Shown here: positions 60,221 through 64,000 of the stretch, one piece after another
How positions within the stretch are numbered: the first letter of the stretch is position 1
How the letters are laid out: every line of letters starts with the position of its first letter
NCBI RefSeq assembly: GCF_000959365.1
Contig: NZ_CP009555.1
Location: forward strand, 1,984,001-2,048,000
DNA from: Burkholderia oklahomensis C6786
GTDB taxonomy: Bacteria; Pseudomonadota; Gammaproteobacteria; Burkholderiales; Burkholderiaceae
Direction: 5' to 3'
Length of the DNA stretch: 64,000 nucleotides
Made by a program: the position numbers and the translations under genes
Notes under the pieces: model-generated
Seen by the model: the letters and a program-made list of their open reading frames with translations, nothing else
Told to the model about the DNA's origin: nothing
Database searches by the model: none

Positions 60221-60246
60221 TATTCCATTGATTCGTCGCGTATATT
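60217..60246 (+). promoter_or_regulatory. Probable gltB promoter
   Basis: TTGCTA (60217-60222), an 18-base spacer and TATATT (60241-60246), in the most AT-rich patch of the neighbourhood. The start would be near 60253, giving a GC-rich leader of about 125 bases before gltB. Confidence 0.55.
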
Positions 60247-60378
60247 CCGAGTTCCGGCGGTCCCGGGCGCGGTGCGCTCCGTCCCGGCCGGCCGCGTTGC
60301 GCTCCACCGGGAGGCGGGGGCGACGGGCAACAAGCAAATGGTTCAACGGCCGTTAGGCCCTTTACAGACGGTGTCCCC

Positions 60379-64000
<3,622 letters not shown>

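Noticed and set aside
60207..60221. TGGCATTAATTTGCT upstream of gltB as a sigma54 promoter
   Set aside because: Only 9 bases separate GG and GC, whereas sigma54 sites need 10, and this spacing is strict.

Overview
The window is chromosomal DNA of a betaproteobacterium, almost certainly Burkholderia and probably the B. pseudomallei/thailandensis group. This is inferred from very high G+C, a strong G/C third-base bias, recalled similarity of several proteins (AroK, HemB, SecY) to that genus, and the gene order. It is core chromosome: I see no prophage, insertion sequence, CRISPR array, tRNA or rRNA gene. Coding density is high and nearly every gene is recognisable.

Layout. 1-8974: end of rplL, then rpoB and rpoC, with hairpin terminators on both sides. 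9048-10943: recQ. 10992-30475: the large translation cluster, with the str block (rpsL, rpsG, fusA, tuf), the S10 block (rpsJ, rplC-D-W-B, rpsS, rplV, rpsC, rplP, rpmC, rpsQ), the spc block (rplN to rpmJ, including secY and infA) and the alpha block (rpsM, rpsK, rpsD, rpoA, rplQ). 30585-34870: cutA-dsbD, then hemB and engB on the minus strand, with an apparent small RNA between hemB and engB. 35087-41131: cytochrome c4, the system II cytochrome c maturation genes (resB, ccsA), and the periplasmic methionine sulfoxide reductase pair (msrP, msrQ). 41293-43219: lptM-lysA on the minus strand and divergent cyaY. 43333-50153: mrcA (PBP1A) divergent from a compact type IV pilus operon pilM-N-O(P)-Q. 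50234-53141: aroK-aroB-dgt. 53224-58302: a complete ugpBAECQ operon for glycerol-3-phosphate and glycerophosphodiester uptake. 58448-64000: ompW (minus), a transposase-derived gene, and the first three quarters of gltB.

How the genes work together. The first half builds the transcription and translation machinery, and its blocks are delimited by promoters and hairpins visible in the sequence. The second half combines envelope redox and cytochrome assembly (dsbD, resB, ccsA, cytochrome c4, msrPQ, hemB for haem, cyaY for iron), cell wall and pilus assembly, aromatic amino acid and lysine synthesis, phosphate-ester import and nitrogen assimilation.

Most interesting points: (i) a three-hairpin, terminator-ended, probably non-coding RNA at about 34035-34140 whose central loop carries an anti-Shine-Dalgarno-like CUCCUCCC run; (ii) an intact Y1-transposase (RAYT) relative next to gltB that has lost both histidines of its HUH motif and its catalytic tyrosine; (iii) perfect inverted repeats overlapping the -10 hexamers of three promoters or promoter-like sites in the ribosomal cluster; (iv) a PilO-PilP fusion; (v) a perfect GCAAAT-N11-ATTTGC dyad of LysR-operator form at the gltB promoter; (vi) a perfect 14-bp palindrome with a -10-like hexamer on both strands between engB and the cytochrome c4 gene.
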